From the NCBI GenBank assembly GCA_009760855.2, contig WPIO01000010.1:3832501-3896500 (forward strand): a DNA stretch of 64,000 nt, written 5' to 3'. Position 1 is the first letter of the stretch, and each line of letters opens with the position of its first letter. A program made the translations under genes and the position numbers. Positions 11,802 through 22,430 of the stretch are shown here, piece after piece. The notes under the pieces are model-generated. The model worked only from the letters and a program-made list of their open reading frames with translations, was not told where the DNA came from and searched no databases. Source of the DNA: Cristatella mucedo (lineage: Eukaryota; Bryozoa; Phylactolaemata; Cristatellidae).

Positions 11802-13145
11802 CGTTTTTCTAGGCTGCTCAAGAGCATTTCTCAGACGACTGGAGCAACTTTTATCCCGTCTAGTTTGCATATTTAAAGCAGACTGCTCGCTTTGCTTTTA
11901 CCTACTCCCAGACATGGAAGGATTGAATCCAAAATTAAATAGTAGCACCGACTGCTAAGAATCTCCGCGCCTAGCGGCAGCAACGACGGAGTGCCTGTCT
12001 CATAAATATAGCCCACGGGTGCCGTATGCTGAGGAAGCTCCACAAAGATGTGACTGCTTACAACAGCAGCTTTGGCAGCAGCAGCAGCAGCAGAGGACTG
12101 AAAATGAAGGCGATGAGCGGCGGGCTTCTGAAGCCTTGAAGAAATGTGACGTCTGCCAAAATATGACGTCAGCATCAACAGCAGCAGCAGACTTACGAAG
12201 AATCCCGCTGCTGAGCATCGCCGTACAGAAGCTCAAGGAGAGCGCGATAACTCCGGAAATCTCCACTCGCGCCACCGCATTGACTTGGCACACAGCGAGG
12301 TGATCCCCTCTCATATCAGTTGTAGGCGTATTGTGAATCCGTAAGCATTGCTTAGTTAAACGGTATGCAAGAAGGCAGCACCGTAAGCGGAACGCGCGGG
12401 TTCAATTCGTTTAACAAAAACCGGTCACGCCCTCGATCCTCTGGGCGCGCGCTGGCTTGCTGCAGGAGGTGTCTGTACTATTGATACTACGTCAAGTTTA
12501 TCAATAGAAAAATATGCTTATGAATCATACTATTTGCGACCGCGAATTCCGGACAAGCGATGAAAATGAAGACTTGTCTTGCTTTGGGTATTTCTTACCC
12601 GATTTGCTACAGCAGAATCTAAGCTTTCTCCACTTATAGTTTTCCAAATACGTCTCTTTCTCTCGCGCGCTCTTGTCACAGATCTGTCCCTATCAATACG
12701 ACAATCATCCCTGCACATTGACCTGTTGTAAAGCGTGAATGTTCGCGTCTTCCTAAGCAGCAAACGACTTGGAGCACTCGAACGCAACCGAACTCAGAAA
12801 CGTTTATTAATTAACTCAAGTTACAGACGCTAAGGCTAACCGTAGCTTCCGTCATATGCGGCTCCGGAACCGTGTTCGGCTGTGAGGTAAGGAAAGTCAT
12901 GCTCGTTTGGCGAACGAGCTTCTTCAGTCGCAAAATGGTGCAACTTGAGTCAGTTGGCTGCAGCAATACAATCCGGTCGCCACGTCCAAGCCTGCTTCTA
13001 CAGAACAAACAACAACGGTCTAGTAAATTGCCATTACGGTCACTTTCATGGCCAGTGAAGAACTCATTAGCAAGAAGAATCGGCCTCACATGGAGCACGT
13101 GTGATTGTGTTCGGGTTCTTGGTACTAGTACTGATGAACAACAAG
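11800..13145. other. Unassigned intergenic DNA with a short CAG run
   Basis: A CAG trinucleotide run lies near 12,075-12,092. Frames of up to about 100 codons are present but show no recognised domain. Confidence 0.5.
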
Positions 13146-13146
13146 C

Positions 13147-13285
13147 AGCCGGCAGTTAAGGTGCTCGCCCCGACCGAGGTGTGGCTGAGGTCGTGGGCTC
13201 GAGCCCCGAGGCATATGGGAAGCACCTGAATAAAGATTAAGTTCTCTTGGGGCGTTTTACAAATGAATTATATATGTATGCAAAC
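13147..13285 (+). mobile_element. tRNA-derived SINE (family 1)
   Basis: Lacks the first bases of the A box but has GGTGCTCGCCCCGACC, the B-box-like GGGCTCGAGCCCCG and the shared 3' part, ending in ATGAATTATATATG. Truncated at its 5' end. Confidence 0.8.
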
Positions 13286-13830
13286 TCGGGTACAAAGGGA
13301 TGCAAAAACTAGAGCCTCCTTTCAAGGATAGCCTCAATCGGCTCTTCAAGCTTTTGCCGCTCGAGCACCCCGGCAGACTATCTCAAGAGTCTGCATTTAT
13401 AATGAAAAAGAAAATTCGGACGCGATAACTTATAACGATAACGATATGTTTACTTGATGAACATTATATTCCTTGGTCGTTTGTATTGCATTTTAAGAGA
13501 ACTAAAAGTCAGTGCGTGCACTTTAAAACTCACTGTAAGAGAAACAATAACCAGGGCTTAAAGATATGCAAAGTATCGCGTTTAGAAAAACACGCAAAAG
13601 AAATATGTCATGTTTAGACCAGTATGTCAAAGCATAAAAATAAGAGTGAGCCGTCGCACTGCGAGCCCAAATTTGCAGCTGTTCTTGGATATTCAGTGTT
13701 TCCGTACCGTCGCTTGCTTGCTATCGGAGCGTCAAACTACACCTATAGCTACTATGTCGTTTTCCCGCCGTTAACCTCCCAGAATTTAGCGTCCAAGCCA
13801 GGTGCGTATACCATCGATGCAGGCGGCAGG
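13286..13830. other. Unassigned DNA left of the viral island
   Basis: No gene or repeat recognised. An open frame at 13,624-13,986 runs through the LINE tail fragment and is not credible as a gene. Confidence 0.5.
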
Positions 13831-13834
13831 TTGA

Positions 13835-13885
13835 ATAATAATAATAATAATAATGATAGTAATAAAACACTTGATAAAGCGCCTC
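13835..13885 (-). mobile_element. LINE-A 3' tail fragment (very short)
   Basis: An AAT-rich tail followed by CACTTGATAAAGCGCCTC, the reversed LINE-A end, breaking off after about 50 bases. It lies less than 200 bases left of the viral island. Confidence 0.6.
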
Positions 13886-14090
13886 TAATAAGTATTCTAA
13901 ATAAGAACCTAGTCATCTTTACCGTCTTGAAAGAAAGATTTTCAAAAAAAGATGCTCGGAATTATTTTGTATTTATCACTGTTTAGACCATGAAGTTACC
14001 TGTGTTATCGAAAATTGTTTCTTTTAGTAAAAGGTAAACGTAAAGCAGAAAATAAAAGAACTTATTGATTTACTAGTTCGTTCGTATTTC

Positions 14091-14962
14091 TCACGTGAGT
14101 ATATAGCTAACCAATAGATTTACTCCTAGATTTCCTAGGTTATCAACAAAATAGTAGTCAATAGGAATTCTGTTGAAGTAAGCATAGTACTTAAACTCTG
14201 TTCCTGTTGAAACAGTATTTATACTACGCACTTCTCCAGATACAACAGAAGTATCTGTACTTGGTTTTAAGAAAACGCTATTGAATGAACCAACTACTAT
14301 CACACATAATAATATTACCGGTGGAGCATTCTTGTTTGGCCAAGAATAAGCAGCAGATGTATTTATAATAGCATTCATAGATCTAGGATTTAATGACACA
14401 GGCATTAATTCTGTTATTTTTTTACTGTTTTGTCTACGCAAGATTTAAGTGCAGCATCTGAATGATTAACAGGATCTGCAACATTAATTATTGAGTTATT
14501 ATTCATATTTAAATTGATACTAGCAGGATAATCTTTAAGCATTACGTCTCGTTTTAATCCACCATAAGTAACACAAAAATCATCAGGAAGAACACTAGGT
14601 GTAGTATTACTTGAGTTCCAACAAGTAGAAGTAATGGCAAATTCATTCATATTTAGATCACCAGTCATTTTATCACCAGATTTATTAACATAATTGCTTA
14701 ACTGACTAACATTAATAGCATCAGTTGTATTTCCTCCTGGACCAAGATTAATAGAAGGTTGACCTTGAAAATTTATTGATTTATTATCATTTACCATGAA
14801 ATTTGAATCTGCATAAATTTTTGTGACAACACCGGAATGATTAACATGATCACTCAGATTAATAATTCTATTTCCATTTGCATCAAGATCTGACAATAGA
14901 TAACCATTCATTTTTGTAACATGACTACGAAAATCTACTCTGTGATTCATGTATATATTCAT
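14091..14962 (-). pseudogene. Phage-tail-fibre-like protein 1
   Basis: Two frames joined by an indel in an A run near 14,420. The first part (14,414-14,962) is built of repeats of the form N-x-I-x-N-L-x-D-P/H-V-N-x-x-D-x-x-x-K-x-Y/C-V/A-D, for example IINLSDHVNHSGVVTKIYAD and IINVADPVNHSDAALKSCVD. This is the spacing of short shaft repeats in phage tail fibres and related trimeric attachment proteins. The remaining part (14,091-14,420) has no repeats and would be the C-terminal head. The role in host attachment is inferred. Three related genes lie at 24.9-27.7 kb. Confidence 0.65.
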
Positions 14963-15131
14963 TAATTAAAACTTTTGATCTATCTAATACTTCATTTACA
15001 ATTGGTACTATCCAAACAAACCTATCAGGATCTTCTTCTTGTACTACTTATATTAGGAATCTTGTTATATAATACTTTAAATTAAAGCCTTCTCCTTTTT
15101 ATTATTGAATCTGCCATACTTGCTTATAACA
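14963..15131 (-). other. Short stretch between fibre gene 1 and nuclease gene
   Basis: The minus strand shows a frame with EEDPDRFVWIVPIVNEVLD, possibly the end of the nuclease gene after a frameshift or a small separate gene. Not recognised. Confidence 0.3.
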
Positions 15132-15709
15132 TCAAACAAAGTCAAAGTACTTCTCATCTTTAAGCAATAACATAAAAAGTGGGCTTCTGATTGGAATATC
15201 AAACTTATATTTAGTTGGCACTCTAACATTACCCGCAGCTATATAATCTAGTGGTACTTCTTCACAATTTAGTCGAGGAACACAAATTTCAAACTCAGAA
15301 TAATAACATTCAGTTGGTTTTAAAACATGCAAGCCTTGCAGACATTGAGCATGATCTTGTTTAGGTATACAATCTTTAATAATATTTCTACTTCAAAAGC
15401 ATTTTATTTCTACTAAAGTATCTCCATCAATTATTTCCCCTGGTGAGTATCTAAATACACCATCACTAGGAAAGGAATCATTGGCACTTTCAAGTTCTAC
15501 ATCAAGTTTCATTTCTAAAAATTTAGCAGCAATGGGTTCAAATACTTTACCAAATAGCATAGGTGGAAACCTTATTTTAGAATTATTAGCAATATGTTTT
15601 TTAGTTTTCTGTTAGCCATTATAGTAATATCAACTTCTATTTGATCACCAAATATTATATCATAACCAAGCACTGAGTAAACTTTTGATCCATCGATATT
15701 CAATGACAT
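15132..15709 (-). pseudogene. YqaJ/lambda-exonuclease-type nuclease (PD-(D/E)xK)
   Basis: A family of viral recombination exonucleases that resect double-stranded DNA. Three signature blocks appear in order on the minus strand: GKVFEPIAAKFLE (about 15,575), the catalytic Asp in FPSDGVFRYSPG (about 15,470), and the E-x-K pair in DTLVEIKCF (about 15,415). These are followed by a Gln-containing QDHAQCLQGLHVL helix (about 15,345). One TGA interrupts the frame just after the E-x-K motif, and a frameshift probably lies near 15,610. The ATG at 15,707-15,709 directly abuts the capsid gene stop, consistent with joint transcription. It probably acts in genome replication or recombination beside PolB. 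Confidence 0.72.
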
Positions 15710-17652
15710 TTATTTTTTCCATTCATCTGAACCTTGTATAAAATTAAATTTTTTCATTACATTCTGGTTTACAAAATTTTAAATATTAGTTCCATCATAA
15801 ACAAATGTCTTGTGCATGCAAGTACATTGTGATCCATTGCCATTAGAAGTTAGTTCAGCTGTGTCCTCACAGATTGTTAAGTAATGAGCAATAGTCGTTG
15901 TAGCAACAGCACCAGCAGCAGCTGCAGGGATTAAATTATTGAATTCGATAGTTATATCAATTTTAGAAGTAATTCTTAATTTGTCATCATTGTATTGTAA
16001 ATCAATCACATGAATTGGATATAGTGATAACCATTCAGGAAAAGTAACACCAACTGGTTCAATAGTTTTATTTAATCCAAGATGCTGTTTTCTAAACTCT
16101 GTGAAATCTAGATATTCTGTTGAGCATTTTCCATCCTATGGATAACTACTTCTATCAATGGCTAGGTATTGTTTTGAACCATTAGCAAGTACATTTACAT
16201 GTTTAATATCAGAGTGGTTGTACGTAGATGGATTTCCTGTATAATTATTGTATTTACCAAAATTTTGTGCAGCTACAATTAACCACCTAACTTTATCAAT
16301 AGTGTTTTGTACAGATAATGTTCTAGTATATTTTAATCCTTGGTTGAAACTATTGAGTGTCATATTTTCATAACGTCTAACTCTGTAGTTGAGTTTAATT
16401 TTCTTTGATTTCTCACTAGATATGTTAGCAAGAGCTCTTTGGATACTTTCTTTGAGAGTAATACATGGTACCATTAGTCTCATTTTAGACATAGAAATTT
16501 TAAACGCATTTCAAACACCATCACCATTGGCTACTACAGCTCCTCTAGTTTGAATTGCATTGTTTGAATTAGCAGCTAATTCTGATGTTGCAGTCATTAT
16601 AGCATCAAAATCAGATCCACCAACCCGAATCATTTCAAGTGTAATTTGAATCTTTAAAAAAAATTTTGTTCATATCTGCACAGAATCCGGATAATCTTAA
16701 AAGCGGAAGTGAAATAATGAATGTACCTCAATTGTCTGCTAAAACATTTGAAATTCCTCTTCTGTATACAAAACCAATATTGTTAGTAGCTGCTGTAGAT
16801 GCATTAGACTAATGTAAAGACTACTAACATACATATCCTCGATTGAGCTTGCCTCATCTTTTTTTCCATCCACTCGCAGGTCCTTCTGTTCGGTTAATAA
16901 TAATAATAATAGTAATGCACTTGATAAAGTGGCCTTGGAGAACTCAATCTCTTTCTAGGCGCTTTATATTTGCTGCAAAGGGAAACGCGATTGAATGGTG
17001 AGTAATATCACGCTTGATAAACAACATAAATAACATGGTTAGGGGTGACATGCACAGGGTCAGCATGCAACTGTGGTTAGTGGCAGCATGCACAGTGTCA
17101 GCACGCATAAGCGCACAAATCACAAGCCCACGAATCACAGGGACCCAATAAATGCTGTCCTAAATAGGAGTGTTTTTAAGTTTTTTTTTAAATGTAGTCA
17201 AGTCAGGAGATGTTGTGACGCAAGTCGAGAGTTAGGTTGGTAGTCGTTTGGATAGCTAAGAAGTCCCATAAGCGTTGAAACTGTTCCAGGTCCTTGTTGC
17301 AATGAAAGGATTTCTATTTCTTCTGCACCAAGTCTAATTCTCATTGAACTGAATAACCATGCACCTGCGTTGTTAACAAGTCCAGCAGCAAGGTTTATAT
17401 TAGGTGGACCATAAGCTCCATTAGCAACTGTCTGAACCTGGAGTTGCCTTCAAGCAATAGGTAAGCATCGGACAATACATAACACATTTGTTGTTCAATG
17501 GAAACAGTAAACGTAACTAGTTTATTTGAAATACTATCTATCTCATTTCTACTTGTTTGGTAGAACCCTCTGTATTGATAATCTCGAATTTTATAATTCG
17601 GAAAACTTGGATCACCTAATTCAAGTATTGGTTCAATAGGAGCACTAGTCAT
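15710..17652 (-). pseudogene. Double-jelly-roll major capsid protein, interrupted by a LINE
   Basis: The N-terminal part (17,395-17,652) is followed, after a frame change near 17,440, by a GAWLFSSMRIRLGAEEIEIL segment like the first jelly roll. After the LINE (16,895-17,232) the frame resumes with GTFIISLPLLRLSGFCADM, then KISMSKMRLMVPCITLKES, then YLDFTEFRKQHLG and FPEWLSLYPIHVIDL. It ends with an acidic/hydrophobic strand (DITIEFNNLIPAAAAGA) in the place where Polinton and adintovirus capsid proteins end. In-frame stops lie at 16,728, 16,511, 16,136 and 15,779. The true stop is probably the TAA at 15,710. Family assignment rests on this order of strands and on the neighbours. Confidence 0.75.
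16895..17232 (-). mobile_element. LINE-A 3' end inserted in the viral capsid gene
   Basis: An AAT tail at 16,895-16,915, the conserved CTCAATCTCTTTCTAGGCGC block, the 3' UTR and a short coding end, truncated near 17,232. The flanks read GTTCGGTT on the left and GTTAGGTT on the right, an eight-base near-match that is probably the target-site duplication. The capsid reading frame can be followed on both sides. The insertion shows that the viral island was already in the host germ line. Confidence 0.82.
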
Positions 17653-17659
17653 TTCTTCT

Positions 17660-18245
17660 CTTTCTTAAAAAGTAAAAATATATTTTCTACTCCGTATATA
17701 TAAACCTCCTCCTATTTGTTTCATGTATCCGCCATACCCATCAGGTCTTGTTCGTTCAGGAATAACAGATTTCTCTTTAATAACTTTTTCTATTTCTGTA
17801 TAAGTATTTAGATCATTTTCTTTAAGTGCTTCTGATTAATCTTCTACTTCCTCTTCTTCTATTTTAGATGTATGTTATTTTTTATTCTTTGGTTTTACTT
17901 TTTCTAGCATAGTTCGTTTTATTTCAATATCCATCTCCTTTATCTTTCTATCATAATGTTCTTCTTTTTTGCGTTTTTCTAACTCATATTTGAGTTCTTT
18001 TTTCCGTCTTTCTTCATCAAATTCATCATCTAATTCTCTTCGTTTATTAGCATATTCTTGGTCAACCTTCTCTTTTGTAGTTTTTAACTCAATTAATTTT
18101 CTTGCTTGATGCATTTCAATTCCTTTATTTGCAATGTTCATACTAAGACCTGTTAATCCAGCTAATACTGGTGCTGCTTTTCCAATTCCATCAATTACTT
18201 TATCAAGAACACCAGATCCATGAAATTGTTCTCCTTTTATTCTGC
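17660..18245 (-). pseudogene. Coiled-coil virion-type protein with IGGG motif
   Basis: Starts near 18,245 with a short segment HGSGVLDKVIDGIGKAAPVL, amphipathic in appearance. It continues into a long Lys/Glu-rich coiled coil (17,875-18,141, for example KRRELDDEFDEERRKKE). After a frame change it ends near 17,690 with GGYMKQIGGGLY just upstream of the capsid gene. IGGG fits the (M/I/L)xGG-x rule for adenain-type protease cleavage. By position and layout it could be a protein VI-like internal capsid protein; this is inference. Confidence 0.45.
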
Positions 18246-18284
18246 CATGACCAATTTTATCATACCTGCCAATTGTTCTATATA

Positions 18285-19130
18285 TTATTTTGAAATTTCT
18301 ATTGTAACCATTATATCTTTAAAAATTTTGACAGAATTTCTATTTTGATCTGTTAAACTAATTTTTAAACTGCTTATTCCTTCTGCATCTCCACGCTTTG
18401 GTAAATACAATATATTAGAAAGGTGAAGATCAACTTTTGTACCTGGATCAATATCATCAATATCTATAATATATAATGACGAACATTTTTGTAGAAATCC
18501 TGTTCTAAATTCTACATAATTTGTATTAGGATTAATCAAATCGCAATCAACACTAATCCATTTTACTCCATAGTTATCAGGCAATTGCATTTTATTCCAA
18601 GCGTAGTAAGTACCAGAGAAGTCCATAGCTTTTTCAATAGCTTCATAAGGTGTTCCTTCATTGCAGGATCAAAGATCTCTGATGGTTTGAGTTTAAACCT
18701 AGTCTGTCATCAATTGTATGACTAACACCAGACGCATTACTTCTGAGTAGCACAATATAATCGGGTGTTACTTGCATTTTTATTTTATTATCTGTATCAA
18801 CACTAAATTTCATTCCACTACAAGTTTTTTAGAAGAGTCATACAAATCTCCAGATCTATTAAAAGCAAGATTAACAGCATCTACAATTGTATTGCTGTCA
18901 TATTATCCTTCTGGAATTGCAATTGATAGTGCCGATGGTGCTGTCAGATTTCTTTTGCACCAAAGCAAATCATTTCCTTCAGTAATTACATTAGAAATAA
19001 CTCTGTTTGTATAAGTAAACTCTACTCTTTGTAAACCAACTTTACTAAACCTGAATCTGATCCAAGTAGAATAGGTGGAACTAATGTTTTTGCTTCAGAA
19101 CTGGTAGCTCCTGTTAATCCTATTGACACT
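18285..19130 (-). pseudogene. Penton-like minor capsid protein 1
   Basis: The best frame (18,285-18,626) ends with LKISLTDQNRNSVKIFKD and a final beta-strand-like VTIEIS, the usual end of Polinton minor capsid (penton) proteins. Upstream frames give QVTPDYIVLLRSNASG and ALSIAIPEG, then YDSNTIVDAVNLAFN, also in family order. Breaks: a stop near 18,910, frame changes near 18,820 and 18,660. Its plan matches the neighbouring gene, so the two look like tandem paralogues. Confidence 0.5.
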
Positions 19131-19139
19131 CTAATATTA

Positions 19140-20300
19140 TATTTCAGCAATGTCTATGATAACTGTTATCTGTTATGAACCAAAGTTTAAAACTTTCAAA
19201 TTTTGACCTGTAACAGTAACTAGCATATCTGAAATAGCACCACAAGAAATATTATGATATTGAAAAGTATTTGGTTCATATACCATTTGTTCCCAAGAGT
19301 AGAAATTGTAAGCACAACTTCTTAAAACTTGTGTTTCATCACCATTTATATAACTAGTTCCACTAGCAACTAAGTTACAATTTACAAGTAATATGTTTAG
19401 ATCTGAAACAAAAACTTCTTTTTCTGAAATAAATTTAACAATTTATGTGCAAACTACTTGGTCAGTAATATAGATTGTTGAAAAGTTGGGATCTGTTGTA
19501 TAAGCAGAACCAGTGAAGCCAAGTATACTTGATATACTTGACTTACTAGCAAGAAACGTCCAACCAACATGCACAGTAATCCAGGAGTTATAAGTTGCAT
19601 TATCAATACCTAATATTAATTTATCAGTAGTAGCTCCTGATTAAGTAACAGAATTATTTATCATATCTGCAATCCCAATATTTACTTCATCAGAAATAGC
19701 AGAATAAAATCCAGGTCTAAATGTTATCGTTTGTTCAGAACTACCTGTTCCTCTATAAACAAAAGTATTATTAGAGTTAGTTATATTTTTAATAGAATTT
19801 GTTCCTACAAATATTTAAAACATATCTTAAACTTTTTATTTCTAAGCATAATAGGATCATCAATGTGTACTCTAATAGGATTAGTAGTTCCTGTGATATT
19901 AAATACATATCCATCTTTGCTTGGCGAATTATCCTTTCGAATAGCATCAAGATTTTTTAATGTCTCGAGAAATCTTTACAAGATCTGCCATTTCTATATA
20001 TCATACAAAAGTTTATTAATTCTTGCAATGTATGACTTTGGTACTTTTCTAGATTTACAAAGACAATCTACAGCATCACTAATTGAATTTACTACTCCTG
20101 TATTTCCAGCAGCAAGTTCACGAATTGGTAGTTCTATTTTATCAAATAGTTCTGAATCACTCTTCACAACCAATGGAATTATTTCAACACCTTTGCCTTT
20201 TTTAGTTTAAAATAGTCTGTTATATAATCAAAAACTTTTTGTGTTTCTGCACTTCTTTTTCCTTCATTTCTTTTTATTTTTAAGTAAATACTATATATTA
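19140..20300 (-). pseudogene. Penton-like minor capsid protein 2
   Basis: A long frame from about 19,640 to 19,150 contains ATYNSWITVHVGWTFLASK, ISSILGFTGSAYTTD, STIYITDQVVC, SDLNILLVNCNLVASGTSY and NISCGAISDMLVTVTGQNL. This has the layout of the penton-type jelly-roll proteins of Polintons. The N-terminal side includes TITFRPGFYSAISDE, parallel to ALSIAIPEG in gene 1. Further upstream a Lys-rich beginning is readable (about 20,220-20,300). Several frame changes (near 19,815, 19,970 and 20,210) and stops (near 19,640 and 19,445) break it. Confidence 0.5.
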
Positions 20301-20354
20301 ATGGAGAAGAATGTTTTCATTAATCTGGTTTATTATAGATTTTATTCTAGGCTG

Positions 20355-20567
20355 TCAATTGCCTTTTCCTTCCTCATTAGAAATATCAAGCCATTTTTTT
20401 TTATGATCTCGTGTTGAAAAGTATTGTACCTCTGTTGTTCGCTCACCTTTCTTGCTAGTATTATATTTAGTAGCATATTCATAGATATTATTAGCTGCTT
20501 TTCCTAAAGTCTCATCTGGCTTTAGATATTTCATTTCATCCCCTAACTTAAATGTTATTTTAAACAT
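20355..20567 (-). CDS. Small uncharacterised viral protein
   Basis: An uninterrupted 70-codon frame starting MFKITFKLGDEMKYLK, charged, without a membrane segment or known motif. It lies between penton-like gene 2 and a coiled-coil gene, in the same direction. Function not recognised. Confidence 0.4.
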   Translation of the reverse strand: MFKITFKLGDEMKYLKPDETLGKAANNIYEYATKYNTSKKGERTTEVQYFSTRDHKKKWLDISNEEGKGN

Positions 20568-20574
20568 TCTTTAT

Positions 20575-21190
20575 CTTTATTTTCATTATTAATTTCATCT
20601 ATTAATCTCCTTACATAACTTTTTGGAACATATCCTTTGTTGGGTTTTTTGAAAATCAAGTAGAATATCAACATTTATCTAAATCTTGTATTCTTTCTTC
20701 GGTTTTTTTTGGCATGCCAGTGGTTGGATGTATTCCTAACTCATCAGCTAAACAATTTTGAACATTATCAATTGCTTCTCGCACTTCTGGCTTAGGTGTA
20801 TATGTCTTTGGTTGATTTGCTACTGTAATTACTTTTTTAAACTCACTTGACTGAACAACTTGTATTGCTTTTTATATAGTACTCGAAATATGTGGTGCAG
20901 CTTTACTTTCCCAAGCTTTTTTTTATATAATCTCTATTTTCCATTCGTATAGCAAGTTTTGGTCCAACTTTTTTAAGTTTTCAAGAACTACATTTCCAAA
21001 ACTATCAGTAGATCTTTCTAGCGCACGTTGATTGAGATGAGACTCAACTGTATTTCTTGTTGATATTTCTGCTTCAAGTCTTTTTACTTCTTGGTCATTC
21101 TGTAGTATAGTTGCTCCTGTCTAAGTCTCGTCCAAAATTAAAAGTACAGACTTTCAATATCATTTCATATACTAAAAAGTGTTTTATATT
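20575..21190 (-). pseudogene. Coiled-coil protein of unknown function
   Basis: The minus strand reads NDQEVKRLEAEISTRNTVES (about 21,050-21,090), SFGNVVLENLKKVGPKLAIR and, further on, VITVANQPKTYTPKPEVREA and NCLADELGIHPTTGMPKK. It ends near 20,580 with a basic/acidic tail. A TAA near 20,876 and frame changes interrupt it. A structural or DNA-binding role is possible but not shown. It is divergent from the protease gene at its left. Confidence 0.35.
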
Positions 21191-21286
21191 TGTAGAAATT
21201 GAAATATATTGCTTGAAATAAAAGCACCCTACTGACAATATTCACGAAGAATATGTAGAAATAAATAGTAAAAAGGACCTAGATGA

Positions 21287-21892
21287 ATGATAAAAACAAT
21301 TTGTACAATTTTTGAGCATAAGAAATTGAAGTTTGTTAAAATTAGAGGCAAAACAATGAGTGCAGCAAGTGGAGTATTATCTCCTAGGAAAAAATTAGGT
21401 GGTGGTATTTTAAGCCATGGCAAAAAGTTGGGATCGAGTGTAGCGAGTAGTACAGAACAAATACTTTCTAAGTTGCAAAAGACTATGAATAGTTACAAAA
21501 TAAAAAAAAATATTTCTTCATTGACAGACTTAGAAATATTAGATTATGTAAAAGAATTAAATATAAAAAACTTTCGTGAGTGTTTGCAAAAGATGAACTA
21601 AGAAAACTAAAAGAAAATGAATCTCTTATTTGCACAACAGGTAAGCCCGATTTAGCAATCTATCATTGGGTAGTACTAAAAGTAAGAGATTCTTGTTTTT
21701 ATTTTGATTTATTTGGTGCTCCACCGTAGCCAGAAGTAATTGACTATTTTGGAATAGTTCCAGGTTTTCAAACTTTTCAATAGCAATAATACAAAAACAG
21801 ATTGTGGAATGAGGTGCTTAACATTCTTAAAACTAATGGATTTAACAGATTTTGTTACAGTAATGGTAATGGAATAACTATTTTTAAATTAA
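21287..21892 (+). pseudogene. Adenain-type cysteine protease (Polinton PRO)
   Basis: Maturation protease that cleaves capsid proteins. The first frame (21,287-21,601) has LGGGILSHGKKLG and then LTDLEILDYVKELNIKNFRE, the usual beginning of the protease fold. After a frameshift the catalytic His is in AIYHWVVLKV (about 21,670) and the acidic residue in FYFDLFGAPP (about 21,715). A TAG follows at 21,727. The catalytic Cys is in TDCGMRCLTF (about 21,810) after another frame change. Motif order and spacing fit the family. LGGG in its own N-terminal region is a possible self-cleavage site. The start could be the first ATG or the one at 21,356. Confidence 0.75.
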
Positions 21893-22041
21893 ACAAAAAT
21901 TTCCTTTGTATAGAAATGGAAAAGAAATTTGTTGTACTAGAAAATTCTGCTGTCCCAAAAAGCAAACCTGCACGTGTCCATGTTGAAGAAAAGATGGCAA
22001 AGATTTAAAACTATATCTGAATGCATGAATTTATATTACAC

Positions 22042-22430
22042 AAGATATGTTACTTTTTCTTCAAAATATAGTTACTCGTGCTAGTGAAAAACTTGACTTT
22101 CATGGATATGACCTTACACAGAGGTCTGCATTTGCAGTTAGATTTGATTTTGGAAATAAACCAAGTTTATTCTTTGATTAAAAATAAACAAATGAAATTT
22201 AACAATTCAAGTGAGATTATACAAAAGTTGGGAAATGATTTTAGTATCACAGGAGTTCTTGGTGGAAGCTATATTAGCAAAGATTATTAAAATTCTGAAC
22301 CAAGACTTAATAACAAGATTAAAGATTGATCAAGTGCAAGTTTATAATAAAATAAAAAATTTGAATTTGATCCAGCACAATTTTAGAAAAGATTATTATA
22401 ATGTTATAAAAAATAATGTAGTATAGTTTA
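22042..22430 (+). pseudogene. Uncharacterised viral reading frame
   Basis: Readable pieces are FHGYDLTQRSAFAVRFDFGN (about 22,100-22,150) and, after a frameshift in an A run, SSEIIQKLGNDFSITGVLGG (22,208-22,270). Later stops break the frame. Not recognised. Confidence 0.3.

Noticed and set aside
13624-13986. 120-codon open frame left of the island
   Set aside because: It runs through the AAT tail of a LINE-A fragment (an Asn run) and shows no domain.
19731-20210. Plus-strand 159-codon frame in the viral island
   Set aside because: It is antisense to penton-like gene 2 and has no recognisable domain; the minus-strand pieces carry the family-like segments.
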